From: Deltaproteobacteria bacterium
Lineage (GTDB): Bacteria > Desulfobacterota > Desulfomonilia > UBA1062
Length of the DNA: 64,000 bases
Assembly: GCA_017992605.1 (NCBI GenBank)
Contig: JAGOOG010000002.1
Coordinates: forward strand, 62,001 to 126,000
Direction of reading: 5' to 3'
Both the position numbers and the translations under genes were made by a program. Positions 16,897 through 26,303 of the stretch are shown in pieces. Positions within the stretch are counted from its first letter, which is position 1. Each line of letters begins with the position of its first letter. The notes under the pieces were generated by a model. The model was not told the DNA's origin and searched no databases. It was given only the letters and a program-made list of their open reading frames with translations.

Positions 16897-17667
16897 ATGG
16901 CATATGAAACCCTTCTTCTGGAAAAACAAGGTTGTGTCGCTGTGCTCACCCTGAACAGGCCGCCCACCAATTCGGTGAGCTATGCCATGCTGGGGGAGCT
17001 GGACAAGGCCCTGGCCGAGGTGGCTTCCGACAAGGAGTCCCGCGTGCTGGTCATCACCGGCGCAGGCGACCGGTGCTTCTCCGCGGGCATGGATGTGTCC
17101 GATGCCATGAGCCATCCCGATGTCGGCGAGGTGGGCCGTGCCCTGTGGACCAAGGTGGACCTGTTCGAGAAGCCGACCATCGCGGCCATCAACGGCCATG
17201 CCCTGGGCGGTGGCTGCGAGCTGGCACTCGCCTGCCATTTCCGGTACATGGCGGACAACCCCAAGGCAGCCATCGGCTGCCCGGAGATCAACCTGGGCAT
17301 CATCCCGGGCTGGGGTGGAACCCAGAGGATGACCAGGCTCCTTGGCAGGACCAAGGCCCTGGACCTCATGCTCAACGCCAGGCGCCTGGCCCCCCAGGAG
17401 GCCCTTGCCATCGGCCTGGTGGAGGCGGTCTATGCCCCGGATCAGCTCATGCCCAGGGTCATGGAGACAGCCACCTCCCTGTCCGGGCGGGCGCCGCTCT
17501 CTGCGAAGGCCATCGTCAGCGCGGCCACCGCGTTCCTGTACAAGGGCATCGAGGAGGGACTCAAGGTCGAGGCGGCCGGAAGCAAGGTGTGTGCATCCTC
17601 CAAGGATGCCATCGAGGGCTTCACCGCATTCATGCAGAAGAGAAAACCCGAATTCAAGGGAGAATGA
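16897..17667 (+). CDS. enoyl-CoA hydratase/isomerase (crotonase family)
   Basis: The 256-residue crotonase-fold enzyme shows the oxyanion-hole segment GDRCFSAGMDVSDA and INGHALGGGCELALAC. The two catalytic glutamates are in GGGCELAL and GCPEINLGIIPGWGGTQR. It hydrates 2-enoyl-CoA to (S)-3-hydroxyacyl-CoA. A strong ACAAGGAGGC ribosome site precedes the ATG. It is followed after 19 nt by a 3-hydroxyacyl-CoA dehydrogenase gene, forming a two-gene beta-oxidation or butyryl/crotonyl-CoA pathway operon. Substrate chain length cannot be read from the sequence. Confidence 0.92.
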   Translation: MAYETLLLEKQGCVAVLTLNRPPTNSVSYAMLGELDKALAEVASDKESRVLVITGAGDRCFSAGMDVSDAMSHPDVGEVGRALWTKVDLFEKPTIAAINGHALGGGCELALACHFRYMADNPKAAIGCPEINLGIIPGWGGTQRMTRLLGRTKALDLMLNARRLAPQEALAIGLVEAVYAPDQLMPRVMETATSLSGRAPLSAKAIVSAATAFLYKGIEEGLKVEAAGSKVCASSKDAIEGFTAFMQKRKPEFKGE

Positions 17668-17686
17668 TTCTATCAGGAGGGACACT

Positions 17687-18826
17687 ATGGATGTGAAAAA
17701 GATCGCGGTCATCGGTGCCGGTGCCATGGGCAACGGCATCGCCCAGGCAGGACTCATGGCAGGTTATACCGTGGCCATGCACGACGTGGAGCAGCGCTTT
17801 ATCGACCGGGGCGTGAACACCATCAAGGACAGCCTCGCCAAATTCGTGGGCAAGGGCAAGATCACGGCGGAACAGAACGACGAGATGCTCAAGCGGCTTT
17901 TGCCCACCACCGACCTCAGGGCCGCCGTGAATGACGCGGACCTCGTCATAGAAGCCGTATTCGAGGACCTGACCCTGAAGAAGAAGATCTTCACCGACCT
18001 GGACGCCTTCGCACCGGAGCGGACCATCCTGGCGAGCAACACCTCTTCCATGAGCATCACCGAGATCGCTTCGTCCACAAAACGGCCCGGCAAGGTCGTC
18101 GGCATGCACTTCTTCAACCCTGCGGTGCTCCTGAAGCTCGTGGAGGTCATCTACGCCAAGCAGTCGACTGACGAGGCCATCCAGACCACCTATGACGTGG
18201 CCAAGAAGATGAACAAGGTCCCGGTCATTGTGAAGAAGGACTCGCCTGGCTTCATCTACAACCGGGTGAACGCCCCCACCGCCCTGTTGCTCCAGCTCCT
18301 CCTGGACAAGGGCAGCCCCACGCCGGCCCAGTTCGACGCGGCCTTCAAGGCGCTGATGCCCATGACACCCTTCGAACTTCTCGACTACGTGGGCCTGGAC
18401 ATCGTGCTCCACACCCAGGACTACTATTCCAAGACCCTGTCCAAAGACTACTCGCCGAGAAAGGCCCTGAGGGACCTGGTTGCTGCCGGCACCCTGGGCA
18501 AAAAGACGGGGAAAGGTCTCTACGACTGGTCAGCAGGGAGGCCGACCATCGACACGAGCAATCCCACCACCGAGTACGACTTCACCCACATGGTGGCCCT
18601 GCAGGTGAACGAGGCCACCAAGTGCCTGGAGGAGGGCGTGACGAACGATCCCAAGGACATCGACCTGGCCATTGCCAACGGCGGCGGCGGCATGGGCCCC
18701 TTCACGCTGGCCCAGAGCATCGGCTACGACAAGCTCGTGGCCCGGTGCAACGAGCTGGCGGACAAGTTCGGCATCGAGACCTTCCGGCCCACCAAGACCA
18801 TGCAGGAAGGCAGGATCAAGGTCTAG
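17687..18826 (+). CDS. 3-hydroxyacyl-CoA dehydrogenase
   Basis: The 379-residue enzyme begins KKIAVIGAGAMGNGIAQAG, the NAD-binding Rossmann motif. It has GMHFFNPAVLLKLVEVI with the catalytic His, then KDSPGFIYNRV. Unlike the short type of about 285 residues it carries two C-terminal dehydrogenase domains, the second around MVALQVNEATKCLEEG. It oxidises (S)-3-hydroxyacyl-CoA to the ketoacyl-CoA. The start at 17687 is set by the AGGAGGGACACT ribosome site, though the frame is open much further upstream inside the hydratase gene. A strong bidirectional terminator follows. Confidence 0.92.
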   Translation: MDVKKIAVIGAGAMGNGIAQAGLMAGYTVAMHDVEQRFIDRGVNTIKDSLAKFVGKGKITAEQNDEMLKRLLPTTDLRAAVNDADLVIEAVFEDLTLKKKIFTDLDAFAPERTILASNTSSMSITEIASSTKRPGKVVGMHFFNPAVLLKLVEVIYAKQSTDEAIQTTYDVAKKMNKVPVIVKKDSPGFIYNRVNAPTALLLQLLLDKGSPTPAQFDAAFKALMPMTPFELLDYVGLDIVLHTQDYYSKTLSKDYSPRKALRDLVAAGTLGKKTGKGLYDWSAGRPTIDTSNPTTEYDFTHMVALQVNEATKCLEEGVTNDPKDIDLAIANGGGGMGPFTLAQSIGYDKLVARCNELADKFGIETFRPTKTMQEGRIKV

Positions 18827-18854
18827 GGATCATCTGAAGAACTGTATCGGGGGA

Positions 18855-18878
18855 GGGGCTGCCCGAACGGGCAGCCCC
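18855..18878. terminator. bidirectional intrinsic terminator
   Basis: GGGGCTGCCCG and CGGGCAGCCCC form a near-perfect hairpin with a tiny loop, followed by TTATT. It separates the rightward dehydrogenase from the leftward peroxiredoxin. Confidence 0.85.
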
Positions 18879-18900
18879 TTATTCATCGGGGTGAAACCTT

Positions 18901-19620
18901 TCAGTCAAAGGCCATGGAGGTCTTCCAGACCTTCCAGACATTGCCCACGAGATCCGGACCCGGCTTGAGCGTCTTCTTGCCAGGCTTCCATCCCGACGGC
19001 GTGGCCTCGGTGCCCTTGCTCTTCCTGACGTGCTGGAACGCCTGGATCTGCCGCATGGTCTCGCTCACGTTCCTGCCCACGGGCGGGGTGAGGACCTCAT
19101 AACCCTGGATGACCCCGTCCGGGTCTATGATGAAGCGGCCGCGCATCTCCACGCCCGCATCCGGGTCGTACACGCCGTAGACGCTCCCCACCCGGCCCCC
19201 GCCGTCGGAGAGCATGGCAAAGGGGATACCCCCCTTGACCATCTTGGACAGCTCGTTGTCGTTCCACATCTTGTGGACGAACACGCTGTCCACGCTCATG
19301 GAAAAGACCTCGACCCCGAGCTTCTTGTACTTCGGATATTCCTCGGCAACTGCCGAGATCTCGGTCGCTCAGACAAAGGTGAAGTCACCGGGGTAGAAGC
19401 AGAGCACCACCCACTTGCCGAGGTAGTCCGAGAGCTTCACCTGTACGAACTTGCCCTTGAGGTATGCCGGGGCCGTGAAATCCGGGGCCTTGCCCCCCAC
19501 CTTGATCATGACCTTTTCCTCCCTTCGTGGTCCCTCCTCCTGGGGAGGGGCTTGCGGGGGTTTCTCCCCGACCGGCCCGCCGGTGGGCCTGGCACACCCT
19601 GCCTTGATTTCTTCAGGCAT
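18901..19620 (-). CDS. selenocysteine-containing peroxiredoxin (in-frame UGA at 19371-19369)
   Basis: Reading the UGA at codon 84 as selenocysteine gives a 239-residue AhpC/Prx-family protein. The residue sits exactly at the peroxidatic position in [19 protein letters not shown], where relatives have Cys. The downstream part ([35 protein letters not shown]) continues the same fold in the same frame. A compact hairpin with a G in its loop begins 11 nt after the UGA. The usual resolving VCP motif near the C-terminus reads [10 protein letters not shown], so there is no resolving Cys there. The only Cys residues are Cys9 and Cys74. A PerR-type palindrome lies upstream and GGAGGAAGGCT precedes the ATG. 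Confidence 0.9.
19342..19357 (-). promoter_or_regulatory. bacterial SECIS-like hairpin of the peroxiredoxin
   Basis: On the coding strand CTCGGC and GCCGAG pair perfectly around the tetraloop AGTT. The loop begins 18 nt after the UGA, and its second base is G, as bacterial SECIS rules require. Confidence 0.8.
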
Positions 19621-19674
19621 AGCCTTCCTCCTTCCCTAAGATCCCCTGTTCATGAATCTGGCGTATGATTCTCA

Positions 19675-19690
19675 CTATGAATAATTATAG
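19675..19690. promoter_or_regulatory. PerR/Fur-type operator upstream of the peroxiredoxin
   Basis: CTATGAATAATTATAG is a near-perfect palindrome and matches 11 of 14 defined positions of the PerR box TTATAATNATTATAA. It lies 55 bp upstream of the peroxiredoxin start. Confidence 0.65.
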
Positions 19691-19764
19691 CCTCGAGATA
19701 AAGGAAGGCAATACCCATGCACGGTGCAGGCAGGAATAATTTTCAATCCGGATGCAGCGATCTC

Positions 19765-19811
19765 TTGACAGGATGACAAGAGATATGTAAAATTACCTAA
19801 GAATATTTCTT
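19765..19811 (+). promoter_or_regulatory. perR promoter with overlapping downstream operator
   Basis: TTGACA (19765-19770) and TAAAAT (19788-19793) have exact 17-bp spacing. Just after the -10, AAGAATATTTCTT (19799-19811) is a perfect palindrome covering the expected start site, which suggests autoregulation. Confidence 0.7.
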
Positions 19812-19826
19812 GATAGGAAAGACACC

Positions 19827-20291
19827 ATGAAGAACCCGTCCGTGAAGCATCGAGATCAGGTTGCCAGGCGCCTTGAGCAGATGCTCTCAAGCCTCAGGGA
19901 GCGCAGCTTCCGCCTGACGCCGCAGCGCATGGCCGTGCTCGAGATTCTCGCATCCAGTCAGGGACATCCGACCGTGGCCGAGATCTATGAATCGGTCAGG
20001 GCAAGGTTTCCCACCACCAGCCTGGCCACGGTTTACAAGACAGTCATCCTCCTGAAGGAGCTGGGTGAAGTCCTCGAGCTTGGCTTCCCAGACGGCAGTA
20101 ACCGCTATGATGGGTCCAGGCCCTATCCCCATCCTCACATCGTCTGCACCAGATGCAGGAAGATCATGGACCCGGAGCTCTCGAGCATCGATCACCTGAA
20201 CGAAGAGATCGCGGAAAAGACCGGCTACACTATTGAACACCATCGCCTTGACTTTTTCGGTCTCTGCCCCGCCTGTCAGGCGAGGGCGTAA
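19827..20291 (+). CDS. perR: PerR-like Fur-family peroxide regulator
   Basis: The 154-residue Fur-family protein has the winged helix RLTPQRMAVLEILASSQGHPT and the metal-site segment HPHIVCTRCRKIMDPE. A second Cys pair lies in FFGLCPACQARA, and together the four Cys form the structural zinc site. PerR proteins sense peroxide by metal-catalysed His oxidation. PerR rather than Fur is chosen because the gene is flanked by peroxiredoxin and katG and because PerR-box-like palindromes lie upstream of all three. The start is at 19827, 34 nt downstream of the -10 box. Confidence 0.82.
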   Translation: MKNPSVKHRDQVARRLEQMLSSLRERSFRLTPQRMAVLEILASSQGHPTVAEIYESVRARFPTTSLATVYKTVILLKELGEVLELGFPDGSNRYDGSRPYPHPHIVCTRCRKIMDPELSSIDHLNEEIAEKTGYTIEHHRLDFFGLCPACQARA

Positions 20292-20309
20292 AAAATATTC
20301 TGCTTTACA

Positions 20310-20324
20310 TAAGAATTATTATTT
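20310..20324. promoter_or_regulatory. PerR-box-like site upstream of katG
   Basis: TAAGAATTATTATTT matches 10 of 14 defined positions of the PerR box and shares its left half with the operator before perR. It lies in the 172-bp AT-rich katG upstream region. Confidence 0.5.
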
Positions 20325-20436
20325 GATAGTTATCATAATCCTTAAATATTGTTTATTTTCATATGTCGATTACTATTAATAGCGGAGAGCGAGACAGGAC
20401 GGGAGACAACGATAGCGATGACACCACGGGTGATAG

Positions 20437-22662
<2,226 letters not shown>

Positions 22663-22704
22663 TCGGAGCATGGAGGTGACCGGGCACCCCGAGAAACCTC
22701 AACA

Positions 22705-22728
22705 GGCGGTCGCGGTCCCGCGGCCGCC
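22705..22728 (+). terminator. possible katG terminator hairpin
   Basis: GGCGGTCGCGG and CCGCGGCCGCC can pair with one G-T wobble around a 2-nt loop. No T tract follows, so function is uncertain. The remainder of the 22663-22883 gap shows nothing else I can support. Confidence 0.35.
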
Positions 22729-22883
22729 GTAGAATCGATACGGCCCTGCCAGCGTTTGCCTCCCCCTATCCGCCGCGCCCCGAATATCGGCCCTTTTCCC
22801 GCCTAGAACACGACAATCCATAGTTCATCCATTGTATTCTTCAACGAGGTAACTATTTTCATTCTGGTATAGGGAGATATGAC

Positions 22884-23594
22884 ATGAACATCCTCATTTC
22901 GTTCTTTTCCCGCACCGGGTATACGGAGCGACTGGCTCTTGCCATAGGCGACGATCTGAAGACGAGGGGGCACACCATTGAATGGGATGTCATCAGACCG
23001 GCAATTTACTATTCATGGCTCCGCGAGGCGGCCAGGGACTTTCCCCGCTACCCTTCCATCGCCTGCGGCCTGGTAAGCAGTTCCTGGAGGCGGCACCACA
23101 TCGAGACCTATTGCCAGGTCGAGGAGGACATCCAGCCCCTTCGATACCCCGATGTGTCCGGCTTCGACCGCATCTGCATCGGCGGGCCGAAGTGGGCGCA
23201 GCTCTCGTATCCGCTCGCCCGGTACCTCCAGACGGTACGGGGCATCCGGGGCAAGAAGATTGGCTCGTTCGCCACCTTCGGCGGCCCGCCCCTGCAATCA
23301 TTCGAACTCGAGCTCATCGAGAAACCCATGGCGCGCCTGCTCAGCCGGATGGGGGCGGAGGTCGTCGCGAGCCTGGGCGTGTCGAGCGCTTACCACGAAG
23401 CAAGTATCATGCCCCTGTTCAGGCTCGTGAGCCTGCTCCGTTTCGGCAGGCCCATCGAGGATTTCACCCTGGGAAGCGACTACGCAGCCTCGGGGATAGA
23501 GAACTTCTGCAATGACCTGACCCAGGACCTGCCCGCAAGAGACGGGGAGACATATCGGGATAGAGGAGTGAGAAGCCATGCCCAAGTTCAGTGA
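22884..23594 (+). CDS. flavodoxin-fold protein (NAD(P)H reductase/WrbA-like)
   Basis: The 236-residue protein starts MNILISFFSRTGYTERLA, the phosphate-binding loop of flavodoxins (S-R-T-G-Y-T). It contains RICIGGPKWAQLSYPLARYL, the second flavin-contacting loop, and KIGSFATFGGPP, the third. It probably binds FMN and works as an electron carrier or quinone-type reductase. Its last 17 nt overlap the MerB-like gene, so the two should be translated together. The middle (residues 55-80) carries a short insertion absent from standard flavodoxins. The exact reaction is unknown. Confidence 0.75.
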   Translation: MNILISFFSRTGYTERLALAIGDDLKTRGHTIEWDVIRPAIYYSWLREAARDFPRYPSIACGLVSSSWRRHHIETYCQVEEDIQPLRYPDVSGFDRICIGGPKWAQLSYPLARYLQTVRGIRGKKIGSFATFGGPPLQSFELELIEKPMARLLSRMGAEVVASLGVSSAYHEASIMPLFRLVSLLRFGRPIEDFTLGSDYAASGIENFCNDLTQDLPARDGETYRDRGVRSHAQVQ

Positions 23595-24474
23595 TACGGT
23601 ACTGTTTCATGTCAACAGGTACAGCGACGAGACGAAGCGGGTGAAGAGACACATCTACGAATCGGTCCTGGATACCGGGCGTGCACCGGCGGTGGCCGAC
23701 ATCTGCGCGGATCTGGGCCTGTCCGCGGAGACAGTCCGCAGGAGCCTCCACGACCTGGAAGGCGGGGTCATCATCGCCCTGCAGAACGAGCAGCACCTCC
23801 ACCTCAAGGAGTTCATGGGGCAGCGGCTCCCAAAGGACTGCGTGCTGCCCGGGATGGGCGAGATCTTCTACGCCAGGCCCTTTGCCAATTTCAAGAACCA
23901 CCACAGGGTCTTCGTCGGCGGCGAGCAGAAGTGGTTCGGCGAGTGCCCGGTGGAGTCCGTCACGATCTCGTACTTCTTCCCGGGCAAGGAGGTGCGCATG
24001 GAGTCCGTGTGCCACGAGACGGGTGCACCCGTGTCCATAACGGGAAAGGACGGCATGCTTCTGGATTACGAGCCCAAGAGCCTGAGAATCTACTGGGGCC
24101 GGCCCTTTGGGCAGTGGCTGACCACGCCTGGTCACGAGGGGGACTTCATCTTCCCCTGCGACATGAACTACTTCTTCAGCTCGGAGGAGGCCTTTGCCGC
24201 ATGGAAAGAGAGGAACCCCCGGGAGCCCGGGCAGCTCTTCACCCCCATCCAGCTCAACCACCTGCTGCGGATCTTCAACTACGGACACGAACGCTTTGAT
24301 TACCAGTACCACTTCCCGCTCTTGAGGCTGCTTGCGGCCTTGGTGACGGCAGGGCTGTTCCGGTGGCGGATGCTCGTGCCCGTGCCAAACCTCTTCTTCC
24401 TCTCCATGGCAAAGCTCATGCGGGACGCATACCGGTTCCAATACAGGCTCTTCTTCGATGTGAAGCTTTGGTGA
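23578..24474 (+). CDS. alkylmercury lyase (MerB)-like protein
   Basis: The 298-residue protein has an N-terminal winged helix (VADICADLGLSAETVRRSL) and a MerB-like core. Cys123 lies in the MerB-type block KWFGECPVESVTI and Cys194 in FIFPCDMNYFFSSEEAF, followed by AAWKERNPREPGQLFTP as in MerB. These correspond to Cys96 and Cys159 of MerB, but the partner Asp99 is Glu126 here. The C-terminal 80 residues extend beyond MerB and end in a hydrophobic, aromatic segment. No mercuric reductase or MerR is nearby, so activity on carbon-metal bonds is possible but not established. Confidence 0.72.
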   Translation: MPKFSDTVLFHVNRYSDETKRVKRHIYESVLDTGRAPAVADICADLGLSAETVRRSLHDLEGGVIIALQNEQHLHLKEFMGQRLPKDCVLPGMGEIFYARPFANFKNHHRVFVGGEQKWFGECPVESVTISYFFPGKEVRMESVCHETGAPVSITGKDGMLLDYEPKSLRIYWGRPFGQWLTTPGHEGDFIFPCDMNYFFSSEEAFAAWKERNPREPGQLFTPIQLNHLLRIFNYGHERFDYQYHFPLLRLLAALVTAGLFRWRMLVPVPNLFFLSMAKLMRDAYRFQYRLFFDVKLW

Positions 24475-24494
24475 GCCTCGATCGTACCATGCTG

Positions 24495-24528
24495 CGCAGG
24501 GGTGAAGGGATTCCCCTTCACCCCTGCG
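24495..24528. terminator. bidirectional terminator between convergent genes
   Basis: CGCAGGGGTGAAGGG (24495-24509) and its exact inverse (24514-24528) form a 15-bp stem with a 4-nt loop, followed by TTCATT on the plus strand. Confidence 0.85.
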
Positions 24529-24529
24529 T

Positions 24530-25302
24530 TCATTGTGGTATGTGGGATTGCTCGTGGGCGAGACAGTGACTTGATTTTGCCTGCTCGATAACGTGGCAGA
24601 ACTGCTTCAGCCCGAGCAGGCTGGCTACCCCGGTGACGGTTACGCCGTAAAAAAAGGTGTCCCGGCCCGCATCCAGTATCTCGTCGATGGTTCCATTCAC
24701 CACCGTGCTCCCGGTGGCGAAGATCGCACCGGCCCATGCGGCGTTCTCAGAAAAACGATCCGGACCGTCGATCACGACGCCCGATCTGATCGTTCCAATG
24801 ACATCAGGGTTCAGGTCGCAGACCCGCACGGTCTTGATCGCTGCCAGCTGTTCCAGAAAGCGCGGCTGCAGGCCGACGAGCAGGACATTATCCGCACTGA
24901 TGAACTGACCCCTCAGGGCATCATGCAGGTGGTCTGCGCATTTCATGAGATCGTTGTCCTTGCAGTGGATCGATTCGGGGACCCTTCCCAGGTGGGCCAT
25001 GATGGCGTTCAGCGACGCGACGAGGCCCTCCGCGCATTCGTTTCCAGATCCAGGGAAAGGATGTCGCGAACCTTGCCGGTTAAATTGGAGCAGGAATCCG
25101 AGAAGGCCTGTCCCTTTCTGCCCAGGAAATCGGCCTCGATCATCCGCTCCTTGCCCAGCTGGATGGGATAGTCGTCGTGCAGCGGGTTGCCGATGGCCTC
25201 TTCGGGCGTCAGTGTCTTGCAGGTGATGGTTATCTCCCCATTCCTGATGGTCGGGGTGTCGATGAGCTCCATGAGCCGTTTGCGGGCCTGTTCGAGAATC
25301 AT
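24530..25302 (-). pseudogene. DUF364 putative heavy-metal chelation protein, reading frame broken
   Basis: From the ATG at 25302 the frame reads MILEQARKRLMELIDTP and, near the break, RKGQAFSDSCSNLTGKV, then stops at 25009. A second frame, shifted by one base, carries the rest of the same family from CAEGLVASLNAIMAHLG to the stop at 24530, including LLVGLQPRFLEQL and ATGSTVVNGTIDEIL. The switch is near 25030-25045 and fits loss of one base or gain of two. It is either a recent frameshift or a sequence error, since both halves look well conserved. It follows a ModA-like gene, consistent with a metal-linked role. Confidence 0.75.
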
Positions 25303-25337
25303 GCGGGATGTCCTCTCTTCTCCTCGTGCTCTGTGCA

Positions 25338-26123
25338 TCAGCGATCGTCTGTGATCCTGGTATACCCGTATTTCTTTTTTATGGTTTCAGCTTCCGTGGA
25401 AACGAGAAACGCGGCAAAATCGCGGGTACGGTCGATCTCCTTCGCGTTCTTCAGCACGCAAGCCGAATACACGACAGCAGGAACCCCCTTCATTTCATAA
25501 TAACAACCCGTTTTCCCCTTGTCCGTATAAGCATGCGCGAGGGAACAGAAGGCCACATCAACGGCTCCCTCCGAGGCAAACTGAAATACCTGGGACAGGT
25601 CCGGCGCATAGACGAGTCTCGGGGTAACCGCGTTCCAGAGGCCGGCATCCTCGAGTGCCCTTTTCGCCCGCCCACCATGCACGGCGGTTTCAGGGTTGGC
25701 TATAGCGATCTTTTTCACGCCATCGCGCGCGAGGGCCGATCGCCAGTCGGGAGAGTCACAGAAACTCCGGTTCGAAGACCAGAGGACAAGCTCGCCCTTC
25801 GCATAGACGAAAGGCTTCTCACACAGTGCCTTTTCGTGAAGCAGGTCAGGCCTTTCCCTGTCTGCGGAGAGGAAGATGTCATAGGGCGCACCGTTGACGA
25901 TCTGACCGTAGAACCTTCCTGCCGACGTGTACGTGGGCACGATCTTGACGCTGGTCTTCGCCTCGTAGGCGGCTGCAATCTCTCCAAAGGGCATGATGAA
26001 CCCCGCGACCACGGCCGCTGTTATCTTCTTGTCAGCATAGGCCTGCCCCGAAAGGAACATGAGCTGTACGGAGACTACGACAAAAACCATGACAACCATG
26101 TACATCCGTTTTGATCGATCCAT
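25338..26123 (-). CDS. modA: ModA-like periplasmic molybdate-binding protein
   Basis: The 261-residue precursor has an N-terminal signal peptide (MVVMVFVVVSVQLMFLSGQAYA). The mature part shows the ModA/SBP_bac_11 pattern VVAGFIMPFGEIAAAYEAKT, PTYTSAGRFYGQIVNGAPYDIFLSAD and TRDFAAFLVSTEAETIKKKYGY. It binds molybdate or a similar oxyanion. No ModB or ModC gene is adjacent, so the permease partner is elsewhere, or the Wtp system at 28306 is shared, which is inference. It is transcribed with the broken DUF364 gene. Confidence 0.82.
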   Translation of the reverse strand: MDRSKRMYMVVMVFVVVSVQLMFLSGQAYADKKITAAVVAGFIMPFGEIAAAYEAKTSVKIVPTYTSAGRFYGQIVNGAPYDIFLSADRERPDLLHEKALCEKPFVYAKGELVLWSSNRSFCDSPDWRSALARDGVKKIAIANPETAVHGGRAKRALEDAGLWNAVTPRLVYAPDLSQVFQFASEGAVDVAFCSLAHAYTDKGKTGCYYEMKGVPAVVYSACVLKNAKEIDRTRDFAAFLVSTEAETIKKKYGYTRITDDR

Positions 26124-26167
26124 GAATACGATGACCTTTCTTTCCCAGGATGAGATATCGGGGAGGG

Positions 26168-26196
26168 AGTCTAAGGTAAAATGTTTTTTATGACAA
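26168..26196 (-). promoter_or_regulatory. putative sigma-70 promoter for modA
   Basis: On the minus strand TTGTCA (26196-26191) and TAGACT (26173-26168) are 17 bp apart, 45 bp upstream of the ModA-like start. Confidence 0.5.
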
Positions 26197-26303
26197 GCTT
26201 AACATAATGAAAAAGCCTTTGCCTGGTACTTTGTTTTCCCTTTGCTTCCAGGTCCGCATGTGGCAGCATGAACGCGGCCGACACTCCACAAGGGGGGAAT
26301 CAC

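Noticed and set aside
24530-25302. Selenocysteine or programmed frameshift as an explanation for the DUF364 break
   Set aside because: The two halves are in different frames, so UGA recoding cannot join them. No X-XXY-YYZ heptamer is seen at the junction.
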